From Anseranas semipalmata (taxonomy: Eukaryota > Chordata > Aves > Anseriformes > Anseranatidae), in the NCBI GenBank assembly GCA_013399115.1, contig VXAA01000173.1, forward strand, positions 260,474-324,473: a stretch of DNA of 64,000 nucleotides, read 5' to 3'. The position numbers and the translations under genes are program-made. The notes below the pieces were generated by a model, which was not told the DNA's origin, searched no databases, and saw only the letters and a list, made by a program, of their open reading frames with translations. Positions 45,436 through 55,850 of the stretch are shown piece by piece; positions within the stretch are counted from its first letter, which is position 1; each line of letters opens with the position of its first letter.

Positions 45436-46439
45436 AAAAACCCAAAGCACCAAACAGCTCTGCTGTCCCCATCTTTCCTCCTCTACCCCTCCCTGCAGAA
45501 CAAACAAAGCCTGCGAGCCCAAGGAGGACATCTGGCTGTGGAAATTTCAGCCCAAACAGTTACAGCTTGGCTTGGTTACAAGCAATGGAAAGCAGAATCT
45601 TATGTGAAGTGGCAGGCAATCTTAATAACAGGTTGTGCTGTAACGCAGCCGTACACAGAGAGATTTACATAATGTGCAAGTCCTTGAGATATCTGCTACT
45701 ACAGGTTTCATACCCTAGATTTCATACATACAATTGCAAACATTTACTTCCTGACTGGGCCCTGCTAGAAACAATTTTTGACAGTGCTAAGAGTCCTTGT
45801 GGTGCTATATCAGTGCATCTTGCCAAGCTGCCAAATACATAACCTAAAAAAACCCTACGATGTCTCCAGCCCTGAGTCCTCGTCCATACCACGCCGTCGT
45901 CCTTACAGCAACGTGGTGGTCCCAGATTTGGGGGAAAGCCACAGTTCATCATGGCCTGGCCCACTCTGTAGGTACCAACTTGTGCAGTTGTTATCTGGAA
46001 AACGGGCCACGTGGTCACCCTAAAGAAAGCAACCAGCGGCCGCATCGCCGACAGGGATGCAGAGATCAGTCGGGGCAGGTGGCCTTGTGGCACACATGAA
46101 CGAGGTGGATGCAGATCCCTCACTACACAACCAACGGCATGGAGTGGGGATGGCTGCTCACCCCATCAACCCCCTGGATGATGAAGACACCCCATTACAA
46201 ATCCCACCTGCAGCAATGACTTGCTCAGAGAGCTCAGCAAACCAGAACGGAGCCCCCCAAGGAGAGAACGGCGAAAAGACTGCCAGCAAAGAGCTCCAGC
46301 ATCGCTACGGTTCATGCTCCAAGAAAAGTGGGCTCCACCACGGCCCCGCTGAAAAGCTGTGCCTCTTCCATTAAGGGAAGCATAATTCTGAGTCGCTGAA
46401 TCCCCGGCAACAAGCCCATGCAATTGTGTTTGTGTCTCT

Positions 46440-46735
46440 ACTCAGGGTAAGAAATTAGTTATCTGCCTAAAACAAGCAGGCAGTTTCAAATGCTGTATTT
46501 GTGTAATTTGCATGCCTCAATAATGTTTTATGTATTACGCTGCTTATAAGCTAAAATGTACATGCACGCTCCTGCAAATTTAGGTAAATTATGAATAAAT
46601 TAAATCTTATCTAAATAAACAAGTGTCTTTTTGAACAGAAATGCAAGCTGTCATGAATATTTAAGTGGACAAGGATAAATCCTCTTCATACAGTGTTACT
46701 TCAAAGAGGATTTTAAAGCTTCCTGATTTTTAGTT
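46440..46735. promoter_or_regulatory. Candidate enhancer-like AT-rich block
   Basis: Even-composition AT-rich DNA with a perfect octamer on the minus strand (ATTTGCAT, 46506-46513), a TTTTATGTATTACG HOX/CDX-type word (about 46526-46540) and several TAAATTA/AATAAATTAAATC words over about 130 bp. It contrasts sharply with both flanks. Regulatory function is inferred, not shown. Confidence 0.3.
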
Positions 46736-46874
46736 AGGGGAAAGTAAAGAAAAGAAAAGAGGAGGGGAAGGAAACCTCAGGCCCAACTATTCTCTGGGGA
46801 AATCACTATTGAGAGATCTGGCCCTGTGGAGACAGGCAGCAAAAGCTCCCTTCTGGAGGCCTGTGAGGGCTTTG

Positions 46875-46914
46875 CTGTTGTTGTTTTGTGTTAGGGTTTT
46901 GTTGTTGTTGTTGA
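46875..46914. repeat. (TTG)n simple repeat, interrupted
   Basis: Two short TTG arrays separated by TTTTGTGTTAGGGTTT. Confidence 0.88.
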
Positions 46915-47263
46915 TATTTTGTACCAAAAGCAGACTTTGAGAGAGTGTTTGCAGAAAGGAAGCATGGTGGAAAGTCGCGTGGAGCCCGGTGGAGAAGCAA
47001 GGCCGGGAAAGGAGAAGAGGGAAGCTGTGAGGCAGAACCAGCGTGGCACAGCCATGCCGCCAGCAGGCCGCGGGGCTGGCAGGGCCCTGCCGTAGGCCTC
47101 TGGGCAAGTGGTGCAGCCCCTGGGTTTGCTTTTCTCAACTACACGGTGGAGATTAACATGCAAATAAGGCAGCAAGGAAGAGCCAGATCATCCATTTTAT
47201 CTCCCCCGCCAGAGCCGATCCCTCCTAATTGCTAGTCCGCCCGTGCTTAGCCCTGGTCTCACC

Positions 47264-47283
47264 CACGACACCAGGGGGCAATG
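47264..47283 (+). promoter_or_regulatory. CTCF-like binding site
   Basis: CACCAGGGGGC at 47269-47279 is identical to the core of the vertebrate CTCF consensus (CCACCAGGGGGCGC). The flanks are a partial match (GACACC upstream, AATG in place of GCTA downstream). It is the best such match noticed in the window. Occupancy cannot be known from sequence. Confidence 0.45.
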
Positions 47284-48349
47284 TGAGGCTTAATTAACCG
47301 AAGTCTGTAAAGAGCTCGAGATCCTCAGATAAAAGGTGTTATGGAAGGGCAGAGTGTTATCAGCTGGAAATAAACCCTGGATAATCTTCTTTCATCCAGA
47401 ACTAGATGTCTCTTAATAATGCCCCGTCGGCACCGCGGCGGTCCCGATTAAATCCCATCTGGTGCTCCAACAGGAGGCGTGCAGGAAACCAGGGGGCTGG
47501 GGGGCCAGGCAGCAGCTTTCATTTCATAGTATTTTCTAGCACACATCTACATTCCTTTGCTGTCTTTGACCTGGAAGCCTTAAGACAGCTCACAAAAGGA
47601 TGGACATGGACACACTGAGGACCAAAACTTGCAACGTTCAGTTGGTGAGAGAAACTCCACCGGAGCACTGAGCCGCCAGCCCAGAGAGGCAGGACAGGCA
47701 GTCCTGCTACAGGGAAAGATTATTTCATATGTTCTCAGGAAATGACAAAGGGAGAATTGCTTTAGGTTTTTACCTGGTACCTTGGAGAAATGTAGCTAAT
47801 TTTATTCAGGGAATAAAAAATAATATAAAAAAAAGGAATAAAGGACCTGGTTAGGTGGATTCTGCTTTAGGATATGGATGTTTACTGGCATTTGTGCTAG
47901 CTCTAAAGCATTAAGGGCTGAAGAGCCCTCAGATACATGTGAAATAGCTCTGGGAGAGCTCAGCCTAGCACCCACCAAACACCTGGCACCATCTTGCAGC
48001 AGTAAGCACCATCCCTGGTGAGCTTGGCCAGAGACCTCCTCGTGGAGCCAAAGGTGGACACAACGAAATGAGCGGCTGATGCTGAGGGCTGGCAGAAGAG
48101 CTTCTTCCACCAACATCAGGGATGGGGCACAGCAGGGAGCCCGTGGGTGCTCCCCCACCAGCTCCACCCCAGCTGGCCCCCAGCTGCCACCCCAGCTCAA
48201 TAGGGACCCTTCACCTTGCACCTGTGCAGGGGCTGCTAGCCCACCCCTCTCCCTAAAGGCAAAACCACCTTTCCCAACAGCAAGCACCCCACTAGCATGT
48301 GAGCCTCCAGTATTTATTTGCCTGTGATATTTCTGCCTGTCACTGTGGT

Positions 48350-48595
48350 AGTTTAAGAAACAATAGTCAATAGGGACAAGCTAAAAACACCCTTAATGAG
48401 CCATTTCAAAGCACACTGGGGTTGCATATATTAAGCAAGTGTGTATGGCAGGGTTATCATTTAAAGGTGTAGAATAAGCAAGCTGGCTTAATAATTAATG
48501 CATGTGTTATTAGGAGATAATGGCAGTGGCACTGGAATGTGCAAAGCAACTAATGCCATTTCAGGCTGAGCAACAACAACACGGAGACACTTAAT
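48350..48595. promoter_or_regulatory. Candidate homeodomain-rich block
   Basis: Contains TTAATAATTAAT with ATGCATG (about 48488-48503), TTATTAGGAGATAATGG with a GATA-type word and CTTAATGAG. It is AT-rich with no repeats. Inference from motif clustering. Confidence 0.25.
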
Positions 48596-50760
48596 GAACT
48601 GCAAAAGACGTTGCTCAAAGTGTACCCCAGCACCAGAGCAGGGGAAATCATCACATCAAATGACCACAGCCACAGCGCCTGCGCTCCCAAGACCACGACT
48701 TCAAACCCTGCACTGTCCTTTCTTCACGCTCGTCTTCCTCGTGCCACCCGTCCTTGACCCAAGCGGTCACTCATTCCTCCCTTGCCAACAGGCAGGGATT
48801 TTGCTGTAGGACCAAGCAGAGGCTGATGCAGAGCAGGGAAACCAAGTCCTCGCCCAAGCATCGTGTCCTGAAACAGCACTAGAAGGGCAGAAGAAAACGT
48901 GTCCCTGAATGAATTCCTTCCCACCCTCCCCATAGAGATGTTCTCGTCTTTTAAGTTTGGAACAAACTGGGAGGAAAAGAGAAGGGGAAAGAAAATATCT
49001 TTCTTTAAGGTCTGTTGGCTTGTCAGATCTTAGCCTTTAAATCAAAGCAATTTTTGGAGTCATACGAAAGCAAAAAGGCTTATGAAATTGGTACAATTGG
49101 ATTTTTTTTTCCTTTCAGTGCATTCTGCATTCTCACAAGTTACACAGATCAGTTTTATTTCGAGACACTGGATAACAAAACCAGAGGCCACTGTCTCAGC
49201 TCAGCCTCCCAGGGAAGTCATCGGAGTTTTGTCCTTCCTGAAGGATCTACAAGACTCATTTACTGAAGGCACTTGGTGGCCTCCCACCTGCGCTATTTCA
49301 ATTCCATGCTAATGAATTAGTCCCAGTCCTCATTCAGCCCCTGGGGAAACAATCTCATCCTTGTTCCAGCTCAGCTCTTTATGAAAGGCGTAATTACAGT
49401 TCTAGCTGGGGATTTTAGTCCAGAATACCTCTCTGCAATATCCATTTGCTGCCACCCCTGCAAGGAGGAAACAGCACATGCCTAGAAACAGCAGCTAAGC
49501 GCAAGCACTGTAAATCCCCTGCCCTTCATGACCGAGTGGCTGTGACACCCTAGAGAGGCTCCTGTGAGCAAGCAGCCAGGATCTGAGCTCAGCCTAGCAG
49601 CACAGGTCCATCCTCCAACAGGAAGGCAAATTGTTGTGGTTAGCAGATACACAACCATGCCTCTGAATGCAGGGCCACTTGCTTTGCCTGCGTGTCATTC
49701 CTCGTGACACATGCAATGCTTCCTATTCCCATTAACTCTCAGCAACCTTACACTGGAGGTACCAGTGCCAGCGTGTCTGCTCGGCCCGTGCTCTCTTTGG
49801 AGAGGTCGGGGCTCTGCCAGCCACCTCTCCACACTGCTCCGGTAATTTCCATCTATAAGCCCCGAGGAAGAGAAGTATGATAGCAAAAATGCTGATGCAG
49901 TCGTAGCAACGGAGCAGCGTGTGGAATAGGTCTCTCTGGAAAGCTGTTTAGATAGCTTCTGCTTATCTGGTTTTGTCCCCCATGACATTTAATCAATCAA
50001 GCTAACTTGGGAGCAGGCTCAGGGGGGAAATCTTAAAGATGTGTCCCGTTTGCCTTCCTCCCAGCTTCCAACAAAAACAAATTTACAGCAGAGGGATGGA
50101 GGGCAGGGGAAGATGAATGAAATCACCTAAGAGAGGGAAATGAGCAAACCCAAAAAGGCAATGCCTTTATTTAAAAATATATAGTTGAGAAGTCTAATCA
50201 CAGAGCACTCAGCTGTGAGGTCTATCCATTATCAAGAGACTGACAACACATACTAGTAGCCAGTCTGGGAACTTTACTTAATAAATCAAAGCTGACAAGC
50301 GCTCCCAAACTGATATAAAAAGGCTCTTTAATGTCTGTGACCTGCATAAGTTTTATTCATTTTACTTTCTAAAATAATAGATGAATAGCAATCGAAAACA
50401 ATCTATTCTCCTCAAGCGGGACTCATATGTCTTTATTTTTCAAGTGGGTAGGGAAGCTGGTTATGAACAAAGAAAAGCCCCTGGGAGGGGATGCACATGG
50501 CGGAAAGGTGCACGTGCACCTGTGATAAGGACAGTAGGTAAATTATCATGCAGCCTAACGAGCACAGGGGCATTCCTAGCTTTTTATGGAGGAGCAGAGC
50601 TGCAGCAGGAGTTTAGCAGGCTCCCTCAATATGTTAGGGACCAGCCCTCACCCTTGTCGAGCTGCCCATCAAAACACAGCGAGCACTGCTGAATTTGATT
50701 CTGCGATAAGGAAGTGTTTACTGAAACTGTGCAAGATCGGTGCATCAAGAAACACTGCCA
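48596..50760. other. Noncoding unique sequence
   Basis: No exon or recognised transposon was found. 50160-50400 is AT-rich with even composition. Confidence 0.5.
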
Positions 50761-50769
50761 AAGGGGGAC

Positions 50770-50960
50770 TCCTCCCAGGCTGGAAAAGACCTCGAGGTCT
50801 CCCTGCCTCGATGTGGGATGAGCACTGCCTGCCCTCCCAGTGCTCAATCAATGCTCATCCGTGAGGAGCTCACATAACAGCAGCCCCAAAAATCTCTCCC
50901 AGTGCCTTCCCATGCTTTATGAAAGTGATGCCTTATTTTTACTTATGTTTTAAACATCCC
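50770..50960 (-). mobile_element. Degenerate CR1 LINE 3' end (reverse orientation)
   Basis: Read on the plus strand, CAGGCTGGAAAAGACCTCGAGGTC and then CCCAGTGCCTTCCCATGCTTTATGAAAGTGATGCCTTA...TTTAAACATCCCT keep the order and spacing of the reverse complement of the CR1 3' region ('GGTTGGAAAAGACCTC..', '..CCAGTGCcT.ACCA..CTTT..gAAAG.AaT.CCTaAT..CTAATcTAAAcCTCCC'). It is heavily diverged, with a poorly matching middle. Confidence 0.5.
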
Positions 50961-52190
50961 TCTGACTGGCCAATGTCCTCCTCCAAACGCAGCGCTCTAG
51001 TGGCCTTTCCAGCCCCAGCATCAGCGAGGGTTTCGTCACATGCAGATCAATAAAGTCACCAGCCGAGGACAGTTGATTGCCTTAGGAAACAGCTGTCTGT
51101 CCCTTTCTCAAACAACCCATTATGTTCAGCTTTTCCTCCCCACAACAGCTGCAATATGTACATCTCTGCATAACCCAGCCCTCACTGAAATGCCAGCTTT
51201 TTCCCTCGCACGACAATTTTCATCTCTCACCTTCCCACTCCTATGTACACGTGCAAGTCAAAATTGAAAATGTTTGTTTTTAATTCTATCACATAAACCC
51301 TCAGATAAGCATTTCCCAGCCTAGCCTACAGAGTCCCTATAACACATAGAGAAGTCAGGCCTTCGGCTCAGTTAACGAAAAAGGCACAGGGCAGAGCTCA
51401 GCTCCTGGTTTCTCCCCGCATGCGGATGCTCCAAGGACTCATTTTCCTTCAGACCACCTCTCTGACCCAATATATTCCTTCCCCCTTTCTGAGCAAGTTA
51501 GCAGTAAACTAATTCAAGTAATTGTTACTGACATGTTTCATGGGCTGGTTGGATGCTCAGCTCCACATATCCCACAGCTGGGGCAGAACAGCCCCAGATG
51601 CAAACTGCATCGCTGACGCCTGTCTGAGCACCCAGCTTGGGACCAAACGACTTGACAATCAACAGGCTCCACATTTTGGGTCCCCATCCAAGCCTGCAGC
51701 TCCCCCTCATTTCTGCCAAGCGGGTCTTAATGATTTCACATTGCAGTGCTCCCGCCAGCGTGCATCTCTGCCACACGTAAAAGACACTTCTATATCCTAC
51801 GCTTCCAGTGTCAACAAAGTTTCTAGGAAAGAGTAAAGAACTTAGACAGAAGTAATGAGCATCCCCAAGGGTACAGTTGACCATCATGCCTCCAGAAGAC
51901 AGACGCTAGAAAGGAAGACACCCTGCTTAGCTAGAAAGGTTGCTTCAAAGAATAGCTACTACTGATTCAGAATTAGTAAAAAGTCCCTGACAACTTAGAC
52001 CATCAGCTTCCCTGCATTGTTGTTGTTTAAAAAAAAAAAAAAAAAGAAAGAAAAAAAGTTTCTCAACTGCTATCAGTTTTGATCAAATTATGTATATTGC
52101 AGGATGGCAAAAAGGAGATTTGAATTGCTGCGTGCACGTCTCTTCCCCCACCCCAACTCTCGGCTTTCAGAAGAAATAAGGTTTGATCTT
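50961..52190. other. Noncoding unique sequence
   Basis: No exon was seen. An A-rich tract lies at 52029-52058. Confidence 0.5.
52029..52058. repeat. A-rich tract
   Basis: Seventeen A, then GAAAGAAAAAAAG. Confidence 0.9.
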
Positions 52191-52345
52191 TTCAAATGTA
52201 AATGAAGCAATTTGCAAAATATGTATTTTGGCATATCGGCAACTTGGCTTTCAAAACAAACTGGGGTTTTATTGATTCCATGAACCACCACCAGAGTTAT
52301 CTGCGGACCATAATTTTCAGCTTTAATGAGAAGAGATGCTTTTCA
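52190..52345. promoter_or_regulatory. Candidate conserved-type block
   Basis: Even-composition sequence with TTTTATTGATT (PBX/ONECUT-like, about 52267-52277), a GATA-type TTATCT (52297-52302), CCATAATTTTC and CTTTAATG words. The call is by composition only. Confidence 0.2.
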
Positions 52346-54770
52346 TTTAGAATAATAACTGCCGTGCTCCTGTGTTTTGGCCCATGCCCTCCTCTGCCAT
52401 CACTGTCTGGCAGCCAGGGACCCAGTGGAGCAGAAGCATAGAGGGATGCTCCTGACAGCCTGATCCAAAAGCCTAGGCGAGGCAGAAGGGAGCCTTCTCT
52501 TGATGTTAATCATCCTTAATTCACATCATGGCTACAAAGTGGTTGGGAGGATTGGTTTGGAATAAATCACTATCTTTCCCTGCAAGTTTGATCAACTTCC
52601 AACCAAACCAACTTCCTGGTGATGAAAGGGACCATAAAACAACAGAGCACGCTACTCTGCGTGCTATTTTTTCCATGGACTTGTGCTCCGCTTAGCTCTG
52701 GGAGCAGCAGTGCCGTAACGCTGACTACTGCATCTTTCATCATCTCTGCGCCTATAAACTTTAATTAGTCCCCTCTCTCCACATTAGGATGGGGAGAGCA
52801 GATGATTGCCCATTTAGCAGGCGATAGAGCTGTACCGGGGGGGCTGTGCAATGTGCCTCAGGTTCCCCTTCACCCCCTAAATCCCAATGTGCTTGCTTTT
52901 GCAGGACCAGCAGGACAACCCTCCCAAGCCCCACGCTGCAAACATGCTGCGAGCCACTTCATACCACCACGGGAAACGCCTGCCACAGGGAAACCACGCA
53001 CAGCAGCGCAAAAAATAAAACCAAGTGCCCTGACCTCAATTCCCCCAGTGTAACAAACACAAAACGGGCATTTGCAAACATTTTTGCCAGCACTTTCCAC
53101 TGTCATGGGTGACAGGCCCTCATCCCCACCAGATGCCTTGCCAAGAGAGAGTACCCAGCCCCTTAGCAGCAACTGCTCCTGAAGCACAGCTGTAACGGGA
53201 ACCGGGAAAGCTGATTGACAGGAGATGTCACCAGGGAAAATTTTCTCTACCTATGAAGCGAGAAGAGTGATTCTGCTTTTATATCCCAGGAACAACAAGG
53301 ATAAGCTTCTTAACAACTGTGGGATGCCCAATGCTCCATTAAGACAACATCCCAGCAGACAAAAGGATCAGACTGAATGCAGGAGACCGGGGAACATGTT
53401 GTGCTTAAAATAAAATCCAAAACAAGCAGTTCACAGTTCAGCAAGGAGTCTTGGGTCAAGCTCAGCCTTTTGGCATGTTGTATCCTGCCCTTCCACAAAT
53501 GTTACCGTGATCAAACACTCCCTGTGCATGTGAACACAGGTGGGAGCAGCACCAAGAACAAGAAGCCAACCCCCCCCTAAGAAGCGAAGGATTATGCACG
53601 GTGGGTGTCCGAGATGGATACGCTGCGCCAACGGCGTTTCGGCAGTCGGCTGCCTCCCTGCTGATCTGCAGCCCAGGAAATTAGGCTGCCTGATGACAGC
53701 TGAGATGCAGAGCTTTATTAAACATGATACTGGGAGATATTTTCTCTTCTAAACTATCTCAATTACTGAGTTATTTCAGGTTTGCTCTGGCCAAGCATGG
53801 CACAGAGGCAGAGTGGAACTGGCTTTCCCTCCAGTGAGGCTCCCACACGAATTCACCGTTAAGCAAGGCACGAGGCTTTTTGCAAAGCCAGGGCAAACTG
53901 GAAAGGGCTTGGGAAACAATTTCCATAGCCTTGCTTAGAGCCTTGGCATCAAGCATCTCATAGCTGGGAAAGACACTGGAGTTCCTGCCTCGGTGCCCAG
54001 GTAAACTGAGGCAGGAGGAGTGTCATCCTAATCCTAAAGGAGATGCTACACTCCCAAACACGCGTGATTTGCTTCACTTCCCATCTCTAGCACAAAGGGC
54101 ATCCCAAAAGCACCGTGGGAGGAGAGGTGTGGGGTGACTACCAAGCACAGCACATCGGATTTCCAGAGAGCCCCAGGAGCTGCATTCGTGCTGGGAATTG
54201 CTTGGCTTGGGGTCTTTCCCTGAGGAGTGGAAGCACCCAGCCCAATTCCAAGCTAAAAGTGGGCAGGATCTAGAAAAATGCACAAGCTAAGGAGTTTGAG
54301 ACATGAAAAATATTTGTGGATGTAAACAATGCCAAACGACTAATGGAGTTTGCTTTGTTTTTTAAATCCAAACATTTTAGCGTCAGCACTTCTGAATTAA
54401 AGTAATTTGACGTTTTAGAAATAAATTCCTTTTGAAAGAGCATTTTAAATTCAAATTATTCTAAAAACAGAATGCTAAAGCAAACATGAGGGTTAAATAG
54501 TCCCAAAACCCAAAGATGAACATTTTGCATAGTTTTACAACAATCTGCTTTAAAATTTATTTTGTGAAAAAAAGAGTACTCGAATTCTTCTGCTGCAGCT
54601 TGACCTGTGTTATTAGTTTTTTCCTCCAAAGCTTTTGGCTCAGCCACAGAACCGATCTATCCTCTATTTAGAGAGACTGACATAGTCAAACCTCCCGTGG
54701 TCAGTGCGTACCCTTTGCCCAGGCATAAAAGAGCCTATTTTCAGCTTGGCCCCATTAACATGGGCACAGA
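52346..54770. other. Noncoding unique sequence
   Basis: No exon or well-preserved transposon was seen. GGTAAACTGAGGCAGGAGG near 53999-54018 is a possible short MIR word (minus orientation). 54290-54580 is AT-rich. Confidence 0.45.
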
Positions 54771-54790
54771 CCCCCTCCCACCCCCACCCC
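54771..54790 (-). other. G-quadruplex motif (minus strand)
   Basis: Plus-strand C runs of 5, 3, 5 and 4 separated by single T, A and A give four G runs with one-base loops on the minus strand. This is the tightest and most stable quadruplex arrangement in the window. The C-rich strand could form an i-motif. Confidence 0.85.
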
Positions 54791-54799
54791 AGACTTCTT

Positions 54800-54990
54800 C
54801 AATAGTAACATGAATATCAATAAAGCATTAATGAGCAATTTTCCCAGCTTCACCGGCTCTTACTGGAAATAAAACCTGACATCCCTTATGTCATTGACTA
54901 CCTCTCATTTACCGGCTCGCCTGCACTGACAGATAACCAATAGCCTCTTGCATTCATTCGCCTCCCAAAATAGCAGGTTTTCACCACGGA
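54800..54990. promoter_or_regulatory. Candidate AT-rich regulatory block
   Basis: ATATCAATAAAGCATTAATGAGCAATTT (54814 onward) and CATTGACTACC / AGATAACCAATAG words in low-repeat DNA, directly beside the quadruplex motif. Inference only. Confidence 0.22.
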
Positions 54991-55494
54991 CCTTAAGCTG
55001 TGTCTGGGCTTCAGCTCACACTTTGGCCAGTCTCAGGTGATCTGAATCCTAGCCAAGGAATATTCAAGCACTTCCCTTTTTCTACGGCAGCAGCTAAAGG
55101 CTTGCTGATCGCTGCCCTGAAATGCAGGCACTGGCCAACCCAGCTGGTCCCTGCTGGAAGGAGGACACAGACAAAAAAGAGGGTGGGAGATAAAAGCCTG
55201 ATGTAGAAGCCAGTTGTACGCTCCCAAACCAAGGATGCCAGCACCCAGAACGAGCAGTTTGCAACATCATCCGCCTAGATTTTGGTTTGCAATTCGCTGC
55301 TAAGTCTGCATCTCCCTGCGTTGACCTTAACGGCTGGGACTCGGGTGAGAAACAACAGCACCTGCCTGGCGAGATGGTCACGTCCCCCCTCACCGGTGTC
55401 CAAACAGGCATCTCCCCCTGCCAGAACCCTCCTCCTCCAGAGGAGAGACCTATGGTGGTCTCTGATCCCCAGTAAAGCCAGCCTGGTGGTGCCT
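54991..55494. other. Noncoding unique sequence
   Basis: No exon, RNA gene or transposon was recognised. Confidence 0.5.
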
Positions 55495-55575
55495 AGCTCA
55501 GGACTTCAAGCAAGACAGATGGGTTAGATGATGCCTCCGGGTCCCCTTGAGCCAGTTTTCTTATTCTGCATTTCT
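55495..55575 (+). mobile_element. CR1 LINE 3' tail remnant (forward)
   Basis: GATGGGTTAGATGATGCCTCCGGGTCCCCTTGAGCCAG followed by TTCTTATTCTGCATT resembles the forward CR1 3' end ('GgGTTgGAtGATc.....GGTCCCTTccAacC...ATTCTaTGaTTCTgTG'). It is short and diverged. Confidence 0.45.
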
Positions 55576-55621
55576 CCAGGTCCAGGAGGAACTCTGCTTC
55601 CCATAAAAACAGCTGATGTGT

Positions 55622-55850
55622 GTCTAAGCTTCCCTAAAGCCCTCCAGGGATGGAGGGCTCACATCCTCCCCACATAATCTGTCCCAGGGCTTCTCTCTCC
55701 TCACTGAGAAAAGGATTTTCCAGATGCTCACGCTAAATCTCCCTGACTGCAATTTAAATACGTGCCTACTGCACTCCTCCACCATGGTCGCTCACGATTC
55801 CCCTCTGCTTTGCAGCAGCCCTTGGTTGCTCTGCACTCAGCTGCTTGCAG
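55622..55850 (-). mobile_element. CR1 LINE 3' region (reverse orientation)
   Basis: On the plus strand CCCTCCAGGGATGGAGGGCTC, then TAATCTGTCCCAGGGCTTCTC, ACTGAGAAAAGGATTTTCC, then CTAAATCTCCCTGACTGCAATTTAAATACGTGCCTACTG follows the reverse complement of the CR1 3' part ('CtCCAGGGATGGgG.CTC', 'AacCTGTtCCAGtGCcTc', 'gtaAAgAatTTcttCC', 'CTAAAtCTCCC...TTtaAAac.aTtgCCccTtG'). It is old and not coding. It abuts a CR1 tail in the opposite orientation. Confidence 0.75.

Larger units (their letters stand above)
43714..46435. other. Noncoding unique sequence with a local 25-base repeat
   Basis: No exon was found. 43860-44170 is AT-rich and of even composition. A pair of near-identical 25-mers and a possible old repeat fragment are listed separately. 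46200-46370 has a plus-strand frame with no recognisable domain. Confidence 0.45.
46736..48350. other. Noncoding unique sequence
   Basis: No exon or recognised transposon was found. A TTG repeat and a CTCF-like site are listed separately. Confidence 0.5.
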
